The translations under genes and the position numbers were made by a program. Under the pieces are notes generated by a model. It was not told the origin of the DNA. It saw only the letters and a program-made list of their open reading frames with translations, and searched no databases. Below are positions 9,678 to 16,952 of a DNA stretch of 64,000 nucleotides, in pieces; the first letter of the stretch is position 1, and each line of letters opens with the position of its first letter. The DNA is taken from contig NZ_JAHTMR010000013.1 of the NCBI RefSeq assembly GCF_019200975.1, positions 124,001-188,000 of the forward strand, in the 5' to 3' direction. This stretch comes from Pseudomonas sp. PD9R. GTDB lineage: Bacteria > Pseudomonadota > Gammaproteobacteria > Pseudomonadales > Pseudomonadaceae.

Positions 9678-10052
9678 CCCTTCGCACTTCAGAAATTATA
9701 TTTTTATCATTGTAGATTTCGCAGGTATCTTCATCCTGATTGGAATTATGTTATACGTCGCCAAAACGAAAACCGGAACAATATTAAACAACCTGACAAA
9801 TAGTTCAATTTCCAGCCGAATTATAATGCTGTCGCACGAAGAGCCATGGGGGCGAATATATATGATGGGGAAAGTTTTCGGCACCCTTCAATCCCGCAAT
9901 CTACATTTACCAAGGCAAATTAAGCAAAAAAAATATTCAGAGTTCCCCTCCCAACTTCAACCGCACACTACTTACACTGCATAGATACCAGAAAATTTTC
10001 TGGCTTTATATTCATGGGCTTTGGCTTATTCGCCACGTTAGAACTAATTTAA
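9674..10052 (+). pseudogene. Decayed second immunity gene
   Basis: Starts at the ATG overlapping the toxin-tail stop (MTLRTSEIIFLSL, then TAG). It continues in another register (FIFILIGIMLYVAKTKTG-like helix, LTNSSISSRIIMLSHEEPWGR, GKVFGTL) and, after further shifts, ends FMGFGLFATLELI before TAA at 10050-10052. Pieces of one membrane protein of roughly 125 residues are therefore spread over at least two frames. The layout matches the intact immunity gene at 9072-9455. It is not expected to make protein. Base composition is strongly AT-rich compared with the flanking metabolic genes. Confidence 0.55.
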
Positions 10053-10072
10053 ACCAACTATTAATCCCCATT

Positions 10073-10098
10073 CGATCTCCCCTGTGTGGGGGAGATCG
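10073..10098. terminator. Hairpin at the gbcB 3' end
   Basis: A 10-bp inverted repeat (CGATCTCCCC / GGGGAGATCG) with a short loop, between the decayed immunity gene and the gbcB stop. No strong T-run is present on either side, so it is a weak terminator call. Confidence 0.45.
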
Positions 10099-10119
10099 GC
10101 CAATGCCTAAAGACGGCTC

Positions 10120-11220
10120 TCAAAACTCGATGCGCACGTCGCCCTTCGGCACGCTGCAGCACGACAAAATAAACCCTTCGGCTTCATCTTCTTCGGTAAT
10201 CCCGCCGTTGTGTTCCATTTCCACTTCGCCGCCCAGCTTCAGCACTTTGCAGGTGCCGCAAATGCCCATGCCGCAGGCTTTCGGGATCATCAATCCAACC
10301 TTGGCTGCCGCGGCGTGGACGGTCTCGCCCGGTGCCACGCGGATGCTCTTGCCGGAGGCGGTGAATTCCACTTGATGCAAATCCGCCAGGTCGACTTCCG
10401 GTGCGTCTGCCGCCTGCTCGGCGTGTTCCACGGCGTCGGCGCGCGCCTCTGGCGGGGTCGCACCGAAAGACTCTTCGTGGTAACGCGACATGTCGAAGCC
10501 AGCGGCTTCCAGCAAGCGTTTGACCGCGGTCATGTACGGCGTCGGGCCGCAGCAGAACACTTCACGGTCAAGGAAGTCCGGTGCCATCAATTCAAGCATT
10601 CTGTGGTTCAAGTAACCGCGATAACCGGCCCAGGGCTCACCCATACCGTGCTTCTCGCAAATCAGGTGCAGGCTGAAGTTGTCGATCCGCGACGCCATGT
10701 GTTCCAGTTCACGGTGGTAAATGATGTCTTTAGGCGAGCGGGCGCTGTGGATAAACACCATGTCGACATTGCCGTTGGTGTCGTAGAACCAGCGCGCCAT
10801 GGACATGACCGGCGTGATGCCGACGCCGCCGCTGAGGTAAAGCACCTTCGGCGCGGTGAAGTCCATGGCGTTGAACAACCCGACCGGCCCGTGCACCGCC
10901 AGCTCCTGGCCTTCGTGCAGGGTGTCGTGCAACCAGTTGGAGACCTTGCCCCCCGGCACACGCTTGATCGTTACCGAAAAGCTGTACGGCACCGACGGCG
11001 AGCTGGAAATGGTGTACGAGCGCATGATCGGCTGGCCTTCGATCTCCAGCTCCAGGGTGACAAACTGCCCCGGTTTGAAGAAGAACATGATCGGCTGATC
11101 GGCCATAAAGCAGAAGGTGCGCACATCCCAGGTTTCCTGGATGACTTTGACGCAACGGACGATGTGCCGACCATTGGCCCAGGTCTGTGTTGTTACCGGG
11201 TTCAGGAAGCTGTTGGACAT
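10120..11220 (-). CDS. gbcB: Glycine betaine monooxygenase reductase subunit
   Basis: A 366-residue flavin/iron-sulfur reductase that passes electrons from NAD(P)H to the Rieske oxygenase GbcA for demethylation of glycine betaine to dimethylglycine. The FAD motif RSYT (residues 67-70), the nucleotide motif GGVGITP (131-137) and CCGP (223-226) are followed by a C-terminal plant-type 2Fe-2S domain with C316, C321, C324 and C354. The start is the ATG at 11220 (MSNSFLNPVTTQTWANG); the 22-residue upstream extension is not family-like. It is divergent from gbcA with 296 bases between starts, the normal pseudomonad arrangement and part of the GbdR regulon in P. aeruginosa. Confidence 0.95.
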   Translation of the reverse strand: MSNSFLNPVTTQTWANGRHIVRCVKVIQETWDVRTFCFMADQPIMFFFKPGQFVTLELEIEGQPIMRSYTISSSPSVPYSFSVTIKRVPGGKVSNWLHDTLHEGQELAVHGPVGLFNAMDFTAPKVLYLSGGVGITPVMSMARWFYDTNGNVDMVFIHSARSPKDIIYHRELEHMASRIDNFSLHLICEKHGMGEPWAGYRGYLNHRMLELMAPDFLDREVFCCGPTPYMTAVKRLLEAAGFDMSRYHEESFGATPPEARADAVEHAEQAADAPEVDLADLHQVEFTASGKSIRVAPGETVHAAAAKVGLMIPKACGMGICGTCKVLKLGGEVEMEHNGGITEEDEAEGFILSCCSVPKGDVRIEF

Positions 11221-11516
11221 GCTGATCTCCACGGCCGACTGTCGGCCTTCATGTTGGCGATTCTGCGTATAGCGCGAACCACCCATTTACCTATCTGCGA
11301 CATTCACATGCTTATCGCGACCAGCCCCCAACTACCGGGGGTTGCGCGTCGGGAACAGATTGCACCATGTCGCCCATGGATAAGGTTCTGGCCCGCGCCG
11401 GCCCCACACTCGCCCCATACCAAGACACATTCTTTACACCTTGCGTAGCACTCTTTAGCAGCACACCTGATTAGCCACTTTCGCCGGCCACACAGAATGG
11501 CCTTGAGGATTAAACG
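11221..11516. promoter_or_regulatory. Divergent gbcB-gbcA promoter region
   Basis: This 296-base gap should hold both promoters and the GbdR site. TGCGAC (11296-11301) and CGCGACC (11316-11322) form an imperfect direct repeat about 20 bases apart, resembling the TRCGAC half-sites in front of cbcX, but the rest of the motif matches poorly. A short inverted repeat CCCCCAACTACCGGGGG lies at about 11325-11342. No convincing -10/-35 pair was picked. Confidence 0.4.
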
Positions 11517-12812
11517 ATGGACGTCACTACTACCCTGAGCCTGGGCGATCCGCTGGAACCCGCACGCAAGGCCACCGCCCAGATGCTGCAAGAGCGCGAG
11601 CGCACCTTCTCGCTGCCGCAGCCGTTTTACTCTGACGAGCGCCTGTTTGATATCGACATGCAGGAGATTTTCCAGAAAGAGTGGTTGATCGCCGGCATGA
11701 CTTGCGAGATCCCGACCAAGGGCAACTACCTGACGCTGCAGATCGGCAAGAACCCGATCATCGTGATCCGAGGCGCCGAAGGTGTGGTGCACGCGTTCCA
11801 TAACGTCTGCCGCCACCGTGGCTCGCGTCTGTGCACCAGTGAAAAAGGCAAGGTCGCCAAACTGGTCTGCCACTATCACCAGTGGACCTACGAACTCGAC
11901 GGTCGCCTGCTGTTCGCCGGCAGCGAGATGGGCGACGACTTCGACATGAAGCAGTACGGCCTCAAACCGGTGAACGTGAAGACCGCGGGCGGCTACATCT
12001 TCATCAGCCTGTCGGAGAACCCGCCAGCCATTGATGACTTCCTGTCGACGCTGAACCATTACATGGAACCGTACGACATGGAGAACACCAAGGTGGCGAT
12101 TACCACCACCTTGATGGAAAAGGCCAACTGGAAACTGGTGCTGGAAAACAACCGCGAGTGCTACCACTGCAATGCATCGCACCCGGAACTGCTGAAAACC
12201 CTGCTGGAGTGGGACGACGTCACCGACCCGCGCGCCGACCAGGCGTTCAAGGACCACGTCGCCGCCTCCGCCGCTGCCTGGGAAGCCGAAAAAATCCCTT
12301 ACGCCCACGCCAGCTTCGGCCTGCGTAACCGTATCGTGCGCATGCCGCTGCTCAAGGGCACCGTGTCGATGACCCTGGACGGCAAACAGGGCTGCGCCAA
12401 GCTCATGGGTCGCATCAAGAACCCGGACCTGGGCTCGATGCGCATCCTGCACCTGCCGCACTCGTGGAACCACTGCATGGGCGACCACATCATCGTGTTC
12501 ACCGTGTGGCCGATCAGCGCTCAGGAAACCATGGTCACCACCAAGTGGATCGTCCACAAGGATGCAGTGGAAGGCGTGGACTACGACGTTGAGCGCATGC
12601 GCAAGGTCTGGGATGCCACCAACGACCAGGACCGCCGCCTGGCCGAAGAAAACCAGCGCGGCATCAACTCCACGGCGTACCAGCCAGGGCCTTACTCCAA
12701 GACCTATGAGTTCGGTGTGGTGAATTTTGTGGATTGGTACAGCGAGCGTCTGCTGAACAACCTCGGGGCCGAGCCTGCGCCGTACCTTAAGGGCGTGCCG
12801 GTTAGCGGTTAA
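11517..12812 (+). CDS. gbcA: Glycine betaine monooxygenase, Rieske oxygenase subunit
   Basis: A 431-residue Rieske non-haem iron oxygenase that removes one methyl group from glycine betaine, giving dimethylglycine and formaldehyde. The Rieske 2Fe-2S ligands are C98-x-H100 and C118-x2-H121, within CRHRGSRLC and CHYHQW. The mononuclear iron site NNRECYHCNASHP supplies H217 and H222. The length and the overall ring-hydroxylase alpha-subunit layout are normal. It works with GbcB, encoded divergently, and sits at the head of the betaine catabolic route completed by dgcAB, soxBDA and glyA in the same window. A REP pair follows the stop. Confidence 0.96.
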   Translation: MDVTTTLSLGDPLEPARKATAQMLQERERTFSLPQPFYSDERLFDIDMQEIFQKEWLIAGMTCEIPTKGNYLTLQIGKNPIIVIRGAEGVVHAFHNVCRHRGSRLCTSEKGKVAKLVCHYHQWTYELDGRLLFAGSEMGDDFDMKQYGLKPVNVKTAGGYIFISLSENPPAIDDFLSTLNHYMEPYDMENTKVAITTTLMEKANWKLVLENNRECYHCNASHPELLKTLLEWDDVTDPRADQAFKDHVAASAAAWEAEKIPYAHASFGLRNRIVRMPLLKGTVSMTLDGKQGCAKLMGRIKNPDLGSMRILHLPHSWNHCMGDHIIVFTVWPISAQETMVTTKWIVHKDAVEGVDYDVERMRKVWDATNDQDRRLAEENQRGINSTAYQPGPYSKTYEFGVVNFVDWYSERLLNNLGAEPAPYLKGVPVSG

Positions 12813-12820
12813 GCAAGGCA

Positions 12821-12894
12821 AGATCAAAAGATCGCAGCTTGCGGCAGCTCCTACATGGTCACCTGTAGGAGCTGCCGCAGGCTGCGATCTTTTT
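12821..12894. repeat. REP family I inverted pair (arms facing outward)
   Basis: Right after gbcA: AGATCAAAAGATCGCAGC then, after CTACATGGTCACCTGTAG, the complementary arm ending GCTGCGATCTTTTT. The inner ends here are the CTAC/GTAG tips. One arm has TTGCGGCAG instead of CTGCGGCAG. Confidence 0.88.
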
Positions 12895-12983
12895 ATTCGC
12901 AAGCCCCCCAATCTTAGAACTGTACGAAATATGATCTATCTCGTTCAGCGCTATGCCCGGCGTGGCTCCCAGCCTTTCGCAAA

Positions 12984-13100
12984 CAAGTTATCCACACCTC
13001 CACCCACAGCAAATGGGGACAAGTGTGAATTTACGCAAAATTTCCTCCAAAGAAACCGAAGAAAATCCGTGACTTATCCAGAACAAGGGTTTCAAACGGT
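12984..13100. other. DnaA-box-bearing spacer left of the 104-bp repeats
   Basis: Gene-free DNA holding a perfect DnaA box TTATCCACA at 12988-12996 and a one-mismatch box TTATCCAGA at 13074-13082. It leads directly into the first 104-bp repeat. Short open frames here on both strands have no recognisable protein character. Confidence 0.55.
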
Positions 13101-13204
13101 AATTGGTCGTTTTTTGATCGATAGCTTGAAAGCCACGTTTTATATGGCTTGCAGCGGATGGCGAACACCTTATCCACAGAAGCGCCAACAGACTTTGGGG
13201 GCAA
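13101..13204. repeat. 104-bp direct repeat, copy 1, with DnaA box
   Basis: Runs from AATTGGTCGTTTTTTGATC to GGGGGCAA. The best-conserved part is GCGAACACC, then TTATCCACA (13170-13178, a perfect DnaA box), then GAAGCGCCAACAG. Copy 2 starts 182 bases later. A further inverted box, TGTGGAAAA (13217-13225), lies just after. Confidence 0.8.
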
Positions 13205-13282
13205 CTTCGGCGTATCTGTGGAAAACCACCTCAAGCCGCGATAAATCAAGCTTTGCGCAGGGTTTATCCGGTTAAAACGACG

Positions 13283-13386
13283 AATTGATCGTTTTTTAAC
13301 CGACAAGCTAATAGGCCCGTTTTATAAGGCCTGCAGCGGACAGCAAACATCTTATCCACAGAAGCGCCAACAGAGATTGGGGGCAA
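13283..13386. repeat. 104-bp direct repeat, copy 2, with DnaA box
   Basis: The same length and order as copy 1, with scattered substitutions. The perfect DnaA box is at 13352-13360, followed by GAAGCGCCAACAG and GGGGGCAA. The separating DNA is unrelated to that after copy 1. Confidence 0.8.
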
Positions 13387-13443
13387 GTATTGGCACTCAA
13401 GCAAACTTATCCTTAGGAAAAAGCTCGAAAAAACCGTATGTTA

Positions 13444-13547
13444 GGCTGGTTATTTTTTGTACGAAGGCTTGCAGGGCTTGATTTGCATGGGGTCTAGCGA
13501 AGGGCGAACATGTTATCCACAGAAGCGCTAACAGGGATTGTGGGTAA
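13444..13547. repeat. 104-bp direct repeat, copy 3, with DnaA boxes
   Basis: The most diverged copy in its left half. It keeps the TTTTTT tract, GGGCGAACA, the perfect box TTATCCACA (13513-13521) and GAAGCGC. Its end TGTGGGTAA (13539-13547) is a one-mismatch inverted DnaA box where the other copies have GGGGGCAA. It ends six bases before the aspartic protease stop codon. Confidence 0.75.
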
Positions 13548-13553
13548 CCACGA

Positions 13554-14759
13554 TCAGCGCCTGTTAAAACACGATCTATCCGAGTCGATATCCAGGTTCA
13601 ACTCATAGTCATTGAATGCACGCCATCCGAGCAAAATCGAAGGCACGTACTGGCCCAGCAACATGGACGGAGGAATCGTGTAGTCCGGGTAGAACCTGTA
13701 GGTGATCCACCTGGTATTTTCTGACAGGCTCAACTCACCCTTGAAAGTGAGGTAGTGCGGCTTCTTGAAGACATTGATGGGTGTGTTGCCCGGCGTGGCC
13801 GACGTCAGGTAATCAGCATTACCTGTATCAATAATCGCCAGCGTCGCCCGGCGATCAAGCCGCGCGGCAATGGTCAGTCGTTGATTAAGGTCCATGCGCG
13901 CATAGGTAATGCGCGAATCACACCGCTCGGAGGGTTCGGAGTTCACTTCCAGGGTTTTCTTCGTGATCGTCAGGCGCCCCAGCTTACCGATCAAATCCAG
14001 CCCTAATAAATTATCCCGGTCACTGACAAACACCAGGACGTTCCTGAATTCGCTCCCGCCTATCTTTAAAGACTCAAAGATCCCGAGTTTGGCCGACAGG
14101 TCGTGTTCACCATAAAACGTGCTGTAGCCATAGTGAGAGTCGGTTAATAACTTGATGCCCATCAGCTTCGCGGTTTCGCTGTTGACCCGGGTTTGCGGCG
14201 CGCCGGTGTCCACAATGAATCGGGACGAAACACCTCTGGCCGCTTTGACATCGATGTAGGGCAGCACTTCGTCGGTCACATGACTGTCATTGGAATAGGG
14301 ATGAATCGGCAGCATTTCGTGCCGTTTGGTTCTTGTCATCGAGAAATCGCCGACGGCCCTCAGAGTCGCGATGGATTCGTTGCCGAACATGGAAAACAGG
14401 GCGTTGAGCTCAGGGTCACTCGCAATGGCTTGAGCATGCTTACGCTTGATCGCCAGGTAGTAGTCAGGAAGTTGATTGGCAGCTTTGGCTTCGAACATAC
14501 GCGCCAGGACGGACACGGAACAACTGAGGTTTTTATCCGCGTCCAATACCTTGTCGCACTGCTGCTTCAACTGCGCCAAGGAAGCTTTTTGTCCCTGCTC
14601 AGATTCCATCCATCGATTAAAATCAGGCCCTGCGTGCGCAATCTCCGCCATCGCGCTCGTGGCGAAACACAGACAAACTCCAGAAAGGATCAACGACGAT
14701 TTCAACTTCGCGCCATCGATCAGACATGTCTCACACCGACTGACCGCCTTCATGTTCAA
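13554..14759 (-). CDS. Exported retropepsin-like aspartic protease with two DTG motifs
   Basis: A 401-residue protein with a long N-terminal signal sequence (hydrophobic SSLILSGVCLCFATSAMA, likely cleaved after A38). A helical region with C68 and C80 follows, then two beta-rich domains each carrying an aspartic-protease signature: FIVDTGAPQT (DTG 184-186) and AIIDTGNADY (DTG 311-313). Later LLGLDLIG and ILLGWRAF motifs resemble the flap-distal hydrophobic-glycine motif of the fold. Bacterial retropepsin-like proteins usually have one DTG and dimerise; two copies suggest a pepsin-like internal pseudo-dimer. Substrate is unknown. The gene stands alone between the DnaA-box repeats and the bacteriocin insert. 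Confidence 0.65.
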   Translation of the reverse strand: MNMKAVSRCETCLIDGAKLKSSLILSGVCLCFATSAMAEIAHAGPDFNRWMESEQGQKASLAQLKQQCDKVLDADKNLSCSVSVLARMFEAKAANQLPDYYLAIKRKHAQAIASDPELNALFSMFGNESIATLRAVGDFSMTRTKRHEMLPIHPYSNDSHVTDEVLPYIDVKAARGVSSRFIVDTGAPQTRVNSETAKLMGIKLLTDSHYGYSTFYGEHDLSAKLGIFESLKIGGSEFRNVLVFVSDRDNLLGLDLIGKLGRLTITKKTLEVNSEPSERCDSRITYARMDLNQRLTIAARLDRRATLAIIDTGNADYLTSATPGNTPINVFKKPHYLTFKGELSLSENTRWITYRFYPDYTIPPSMLLGQYVPSILLGWRAFNDYELNLDIDSDRSCFNRR

Positions 14760-14803
14760 CCCATTGCTGTCACCCAGGGCAGCTCATAGGAAAATGTAGC
14801 TCA

Positions 14804-14958
14804 CTAGGGCCATTGCATGAGGTAGGCGTCACCCGTCACCCGAATCATCGGGTGTGGCGTGATCTGGCAGGTGTCAACGATCCGGAAGCCGTGGCGCTCG
14901 TAAAACCGGCGGGTGCCAGTTTTCACGGTGTAGTCGATCAGGCTCAAGCCATTCAGGG
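14804..14958 (-). pseudogene. Duplicated 3' end of the GNAT gene
   Basis: About 50 codons reading LNGLSLIDYTVKTGTRRFYE ... TGDAYLMQWP and ending at a TAG whose complement is 14804-14806. It matches the last 51 residues of the complete acetyltransferase at 16953-17519 with few substitutions; the similarity also extends some 20 bases past the stop. No start codon or upstream part is present. Together with the intact gene it brackets the bacteriocin/immunity insert as a direct repeat of about 170 bases. Confidence 0.85.
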
Positions 14959-14976
14959 CTAAAATAAACTTCAAAT

Positions 14977-15384
14977 TCATGACCCATTACGTCTTGGGGT
15001 GGAGCTGAGAGTTAAACCTATTACACCGACATAAAGAATGACGCCAGCCATTCCCAAAACGGTATCGAGAACAAAAGAAAAAATTATAAAAATCCCAAAA
15101 AATGAAGTTAACAAAAGAAGGAGATTTGACGAAAAGAAAATTATTCTATGCATGCCAAGCGAATAATGTTTTAGCTTTAGGATGGCTATGGCTCCCAAGC
15201 CTGTAAAAAAAATAGCTACAACGCCTATTACTTGCAATGCAACCGCATAAATCATTACAGCCGGCAAACCCCTCGTATCAGAAAGATCATTCGGATTCTC
15301 TGGAATTTTAATTCCAACAGAAAATAAGCAGAACCAAGCGCCAATAAAAAACAAAACTGCTATCCACAGATAATACCGATGCAT
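14977..15384 (-). CDS. Probable four-helix bacteriocin immunity protein
   Basis: A 135-residue, very hydrophobic protein with four predicted membrane segments: YYLWIAVLFFIGAWFCLF, an extended VMIYAVALQVIGVVAIFF region, IIFFSSNLLLLLTSFFGIF and GMAGVILYVGVIGLTL. It lies downstream of, and on the same strand as, the colicin M-like bacteriocin gene. Immunity proteins of the P. aeruginosa M-type bacteriocin (PmiA) are also small four-helix inner-membrane proteins (established knowledge), whereas the E. coli Cmi is periplasmic. AT-rich codon use sets it apart from neighbouring genes. No sequence identity was verified; the role is inferred from topology and position. Confidence 0.6.
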   Translation of the reverse strand: MHRYYLWIAVLFFIGAWFCLFSVGIKIPENPNDLSDTRGLPAVMIYAVALQVIGVVAIFFTGLGAIAILKLKHYSLGMHRIIFFSSNLLLLLTSFFGIFIIFSFVLDTVLGMAGVILYVGVIGLTLSSTPRRNGS

Positions 15385-15507
15385 AGATTGTCACTCCAGA
15401 TTGTGTTGGCCGCCAGTCCAAGCGCGGCCAACAAATATATTTAACTACAGCTGCCGGACTGACTACAACAACCAGCGACCGACATATTTACAGCCTCTCA
15501 CTGACTA

Positions 15508-16338
15508 CTACTGGGAAATAAAAATTAAATTTGTGCCCTTGATTGCAATTTCATATGGCGTCGCATTCAGGTGTTTTTCAACTGCGGATAGAACGCTAGT
15601 AGCATTTTCTCCTACCGCACTTCGAAACGTACTGGGATTCGCATCATATATATCGTTATAGGCCCTCGCCCCTCCCGAAAAGACCAGGCTTCCGTTCTCT
15701 TGCTTGATAACTGCTCCTTCGATCTTTAGAGTAATATTCCCCAACCATGATGCAGTCATCCAGGAGTCCGAAGATGTATTGTAAGGCACCTTATTTAAGA
15801 GAATCGAAGTCCGACCTACCGGCGCAGTCGCTAATGCGGCTTGTAGCATCGGAATTGGAGTGCTAGACAAGTTTAAGCCCAAACTGTTGATATCTGTTTC
15901 CGCAGAGACGCCCTTACCCAAAAGAAAGTGCCCCAAAGCTGCAACCGGAGTCAGTACGCCACCGGAAAACCTCGTGGGTGATTGACCTGGAGCTGTTACA
16001 TGACGCGATGCATAATTTAACGCCTGTGCCGGGGACATATGGGGATTTAAACAAATATAGTTATCAGCGAATGGCATTGTCACCATGTCGCGAGCAAAGG
16101 CGGCAGTAAAGCCCCCTGTGATCGCGCCATTTGTAATATAAGCCTTTTGTTCGTTAGTGATCCTTATGATCATTTCCCGCCACAACCCTTCACTATAATG
16201 GCCGTTTCGCTCGGTTTGCTGAGCGGCAGCCACAATTGCCGGATTCGGCGCGGGCCAAGGAGCCCCAACTGGCATAGGACTATGCGCAGGTGCTATTGCA
16301 GTAGTTACTATAGGTGGCAGCGCTATTCCATTGCTCAT
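15508..16338 (-). CDS. Colicin M/syringacin M-like lipid II-degrading bacteriocin
   Basis: A 276-residue protein. The proline-rich N-terminus (MSNGIALPPIVTTAIAPAHS, then PVGAPWPAPNPA) resembles the translocation end of colicin M-type toxins. A helical middle leads to a C-terminal beta domain with NDIYDANPSTFRS: D229-x-Y231-D232 matches the DxYD catalytic signature of colicin M phosphodiesterases, which cleave lipid II in the periplasm, and R239 fits the following arginine. At the position of the usual histidine this protein has F238. The length equals that remembered for syringacin M. RBS AGGAAG precedes the ATG. The immunity candidate lies downstream on the same strand. No lysis gene or clear LexA box was found. 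A contact-delivered toxin of this family is an alternative. Confidence 0.7.
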   Translation of the reverse strand: MSNGIALPPIVTTAIAPAHSPMPVGAPWPAPNPAIVAAAQQTERNGHYSEGLWREMIIRITNEQKAYITNGAITGGFTAAFARDMVTMPFADNYICLNPHMSPAQALNYASRHVTAPGQSPTRFSGGVLTPVAALGHFLLGKGVSAETDINSLGLNLSSTPIPMLQAALATAPVGRTSILLNKVPYNTSSDSWMTASWLGNITLKIEGAVIKQENGSLVFSGGARAYNDIYDANPSTFRSAVGENATSVLSAVEKHLNATPYEIAIKGTNLIFISQ

Positions 16339-16952
16339 TATTTACTTCCTGTAAATTATTAATCTGATGACGGAGCAATTATCGCTTATCAAGCCACAGC
16401 CGAAGGCTACCCCGCTACCTGCTGGAAGCGTTTCATATTGAATAAAGCTGTAGCCAGATAAATGCTCGTAATATAGATATACTCCAAGAAACGCGGACCA
16501 ACAAGAACCTTGAAAACACCCGCCCGTGGTGTAACACACGATCAAAGAGCGAAAATAAACAATCTGAACATTTTGAAGCCAATGACAACTCATTGATACA
16601 AAAGAATAAAATAGAAATCAGTCAAAAAACCCAGATGTTTTCCTACAAATAGCTTAGCCTCCGGATTTGCAAGTAGGAAATAACTTACACGCAATACAAA
16701 ATCGTCTGACGTTATAACTCCTATTTCGCACAAGCTATGATTTCGGACAAATCTTATTAAAAATGACATACAACTGGCTTCAGACATTATGAATAGTCTG
16801 GAAAACCGAAGCGGCATGGCAAGGCAGATCGTAAACAATGGAGCTTTGTTGGTGAGAAAACGGAAAATGACTAACAGATTCAGCAAACTACTGAAGATCT
16901 GCTAGGTCGTCCATTAATGTAATTCAGGCCCACTTATGAGAAATGTAGCCCA
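16339..16952. other. AT-rich leader region of the bacteriocin insert
   Basis: 614 bases without a recognisable gene. Two overlapping minus-strand frames exist (16342-16593, 83 codons; 16590-16886, 98 codons); both are cysteine- and phenylalanine-rich, lack a convincing RBS and resemble no family, so they are not called as genes. The region should contain the bacteriocin promoter. The right end from about 16933 is the start of the direct repeat shared with 14783-14958. Confidence 0.5.

Noticed and set aside
11304..12911. Minus-strand frame of 535 codons opposite gbcA
   Set aside because: Antisense to a certain Rieske oxygenase gene and partly made of REP sequence at one end.
12931..13306. Short open frames across the DnaA-box repeats on both strands
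   Set aside because: They cross the repeat boundaries, differ between repeat copies and have no protein-like features; the repeats explain the sequence better.
16339..16560. LexA/SOS box upstream of the bacteriocin gene
   Set aside because: No CTGT-N8-ACAG site was found on either strand; CTGGCTACAG is too short.
16342..16886. Two overlapping small minus-strand frames upstream of the bacteriocin gene
   Set aside because: No RBS, odd Cys/Phe-rich composition and no recognisable family. Described only as part of the AT-rich leader region.
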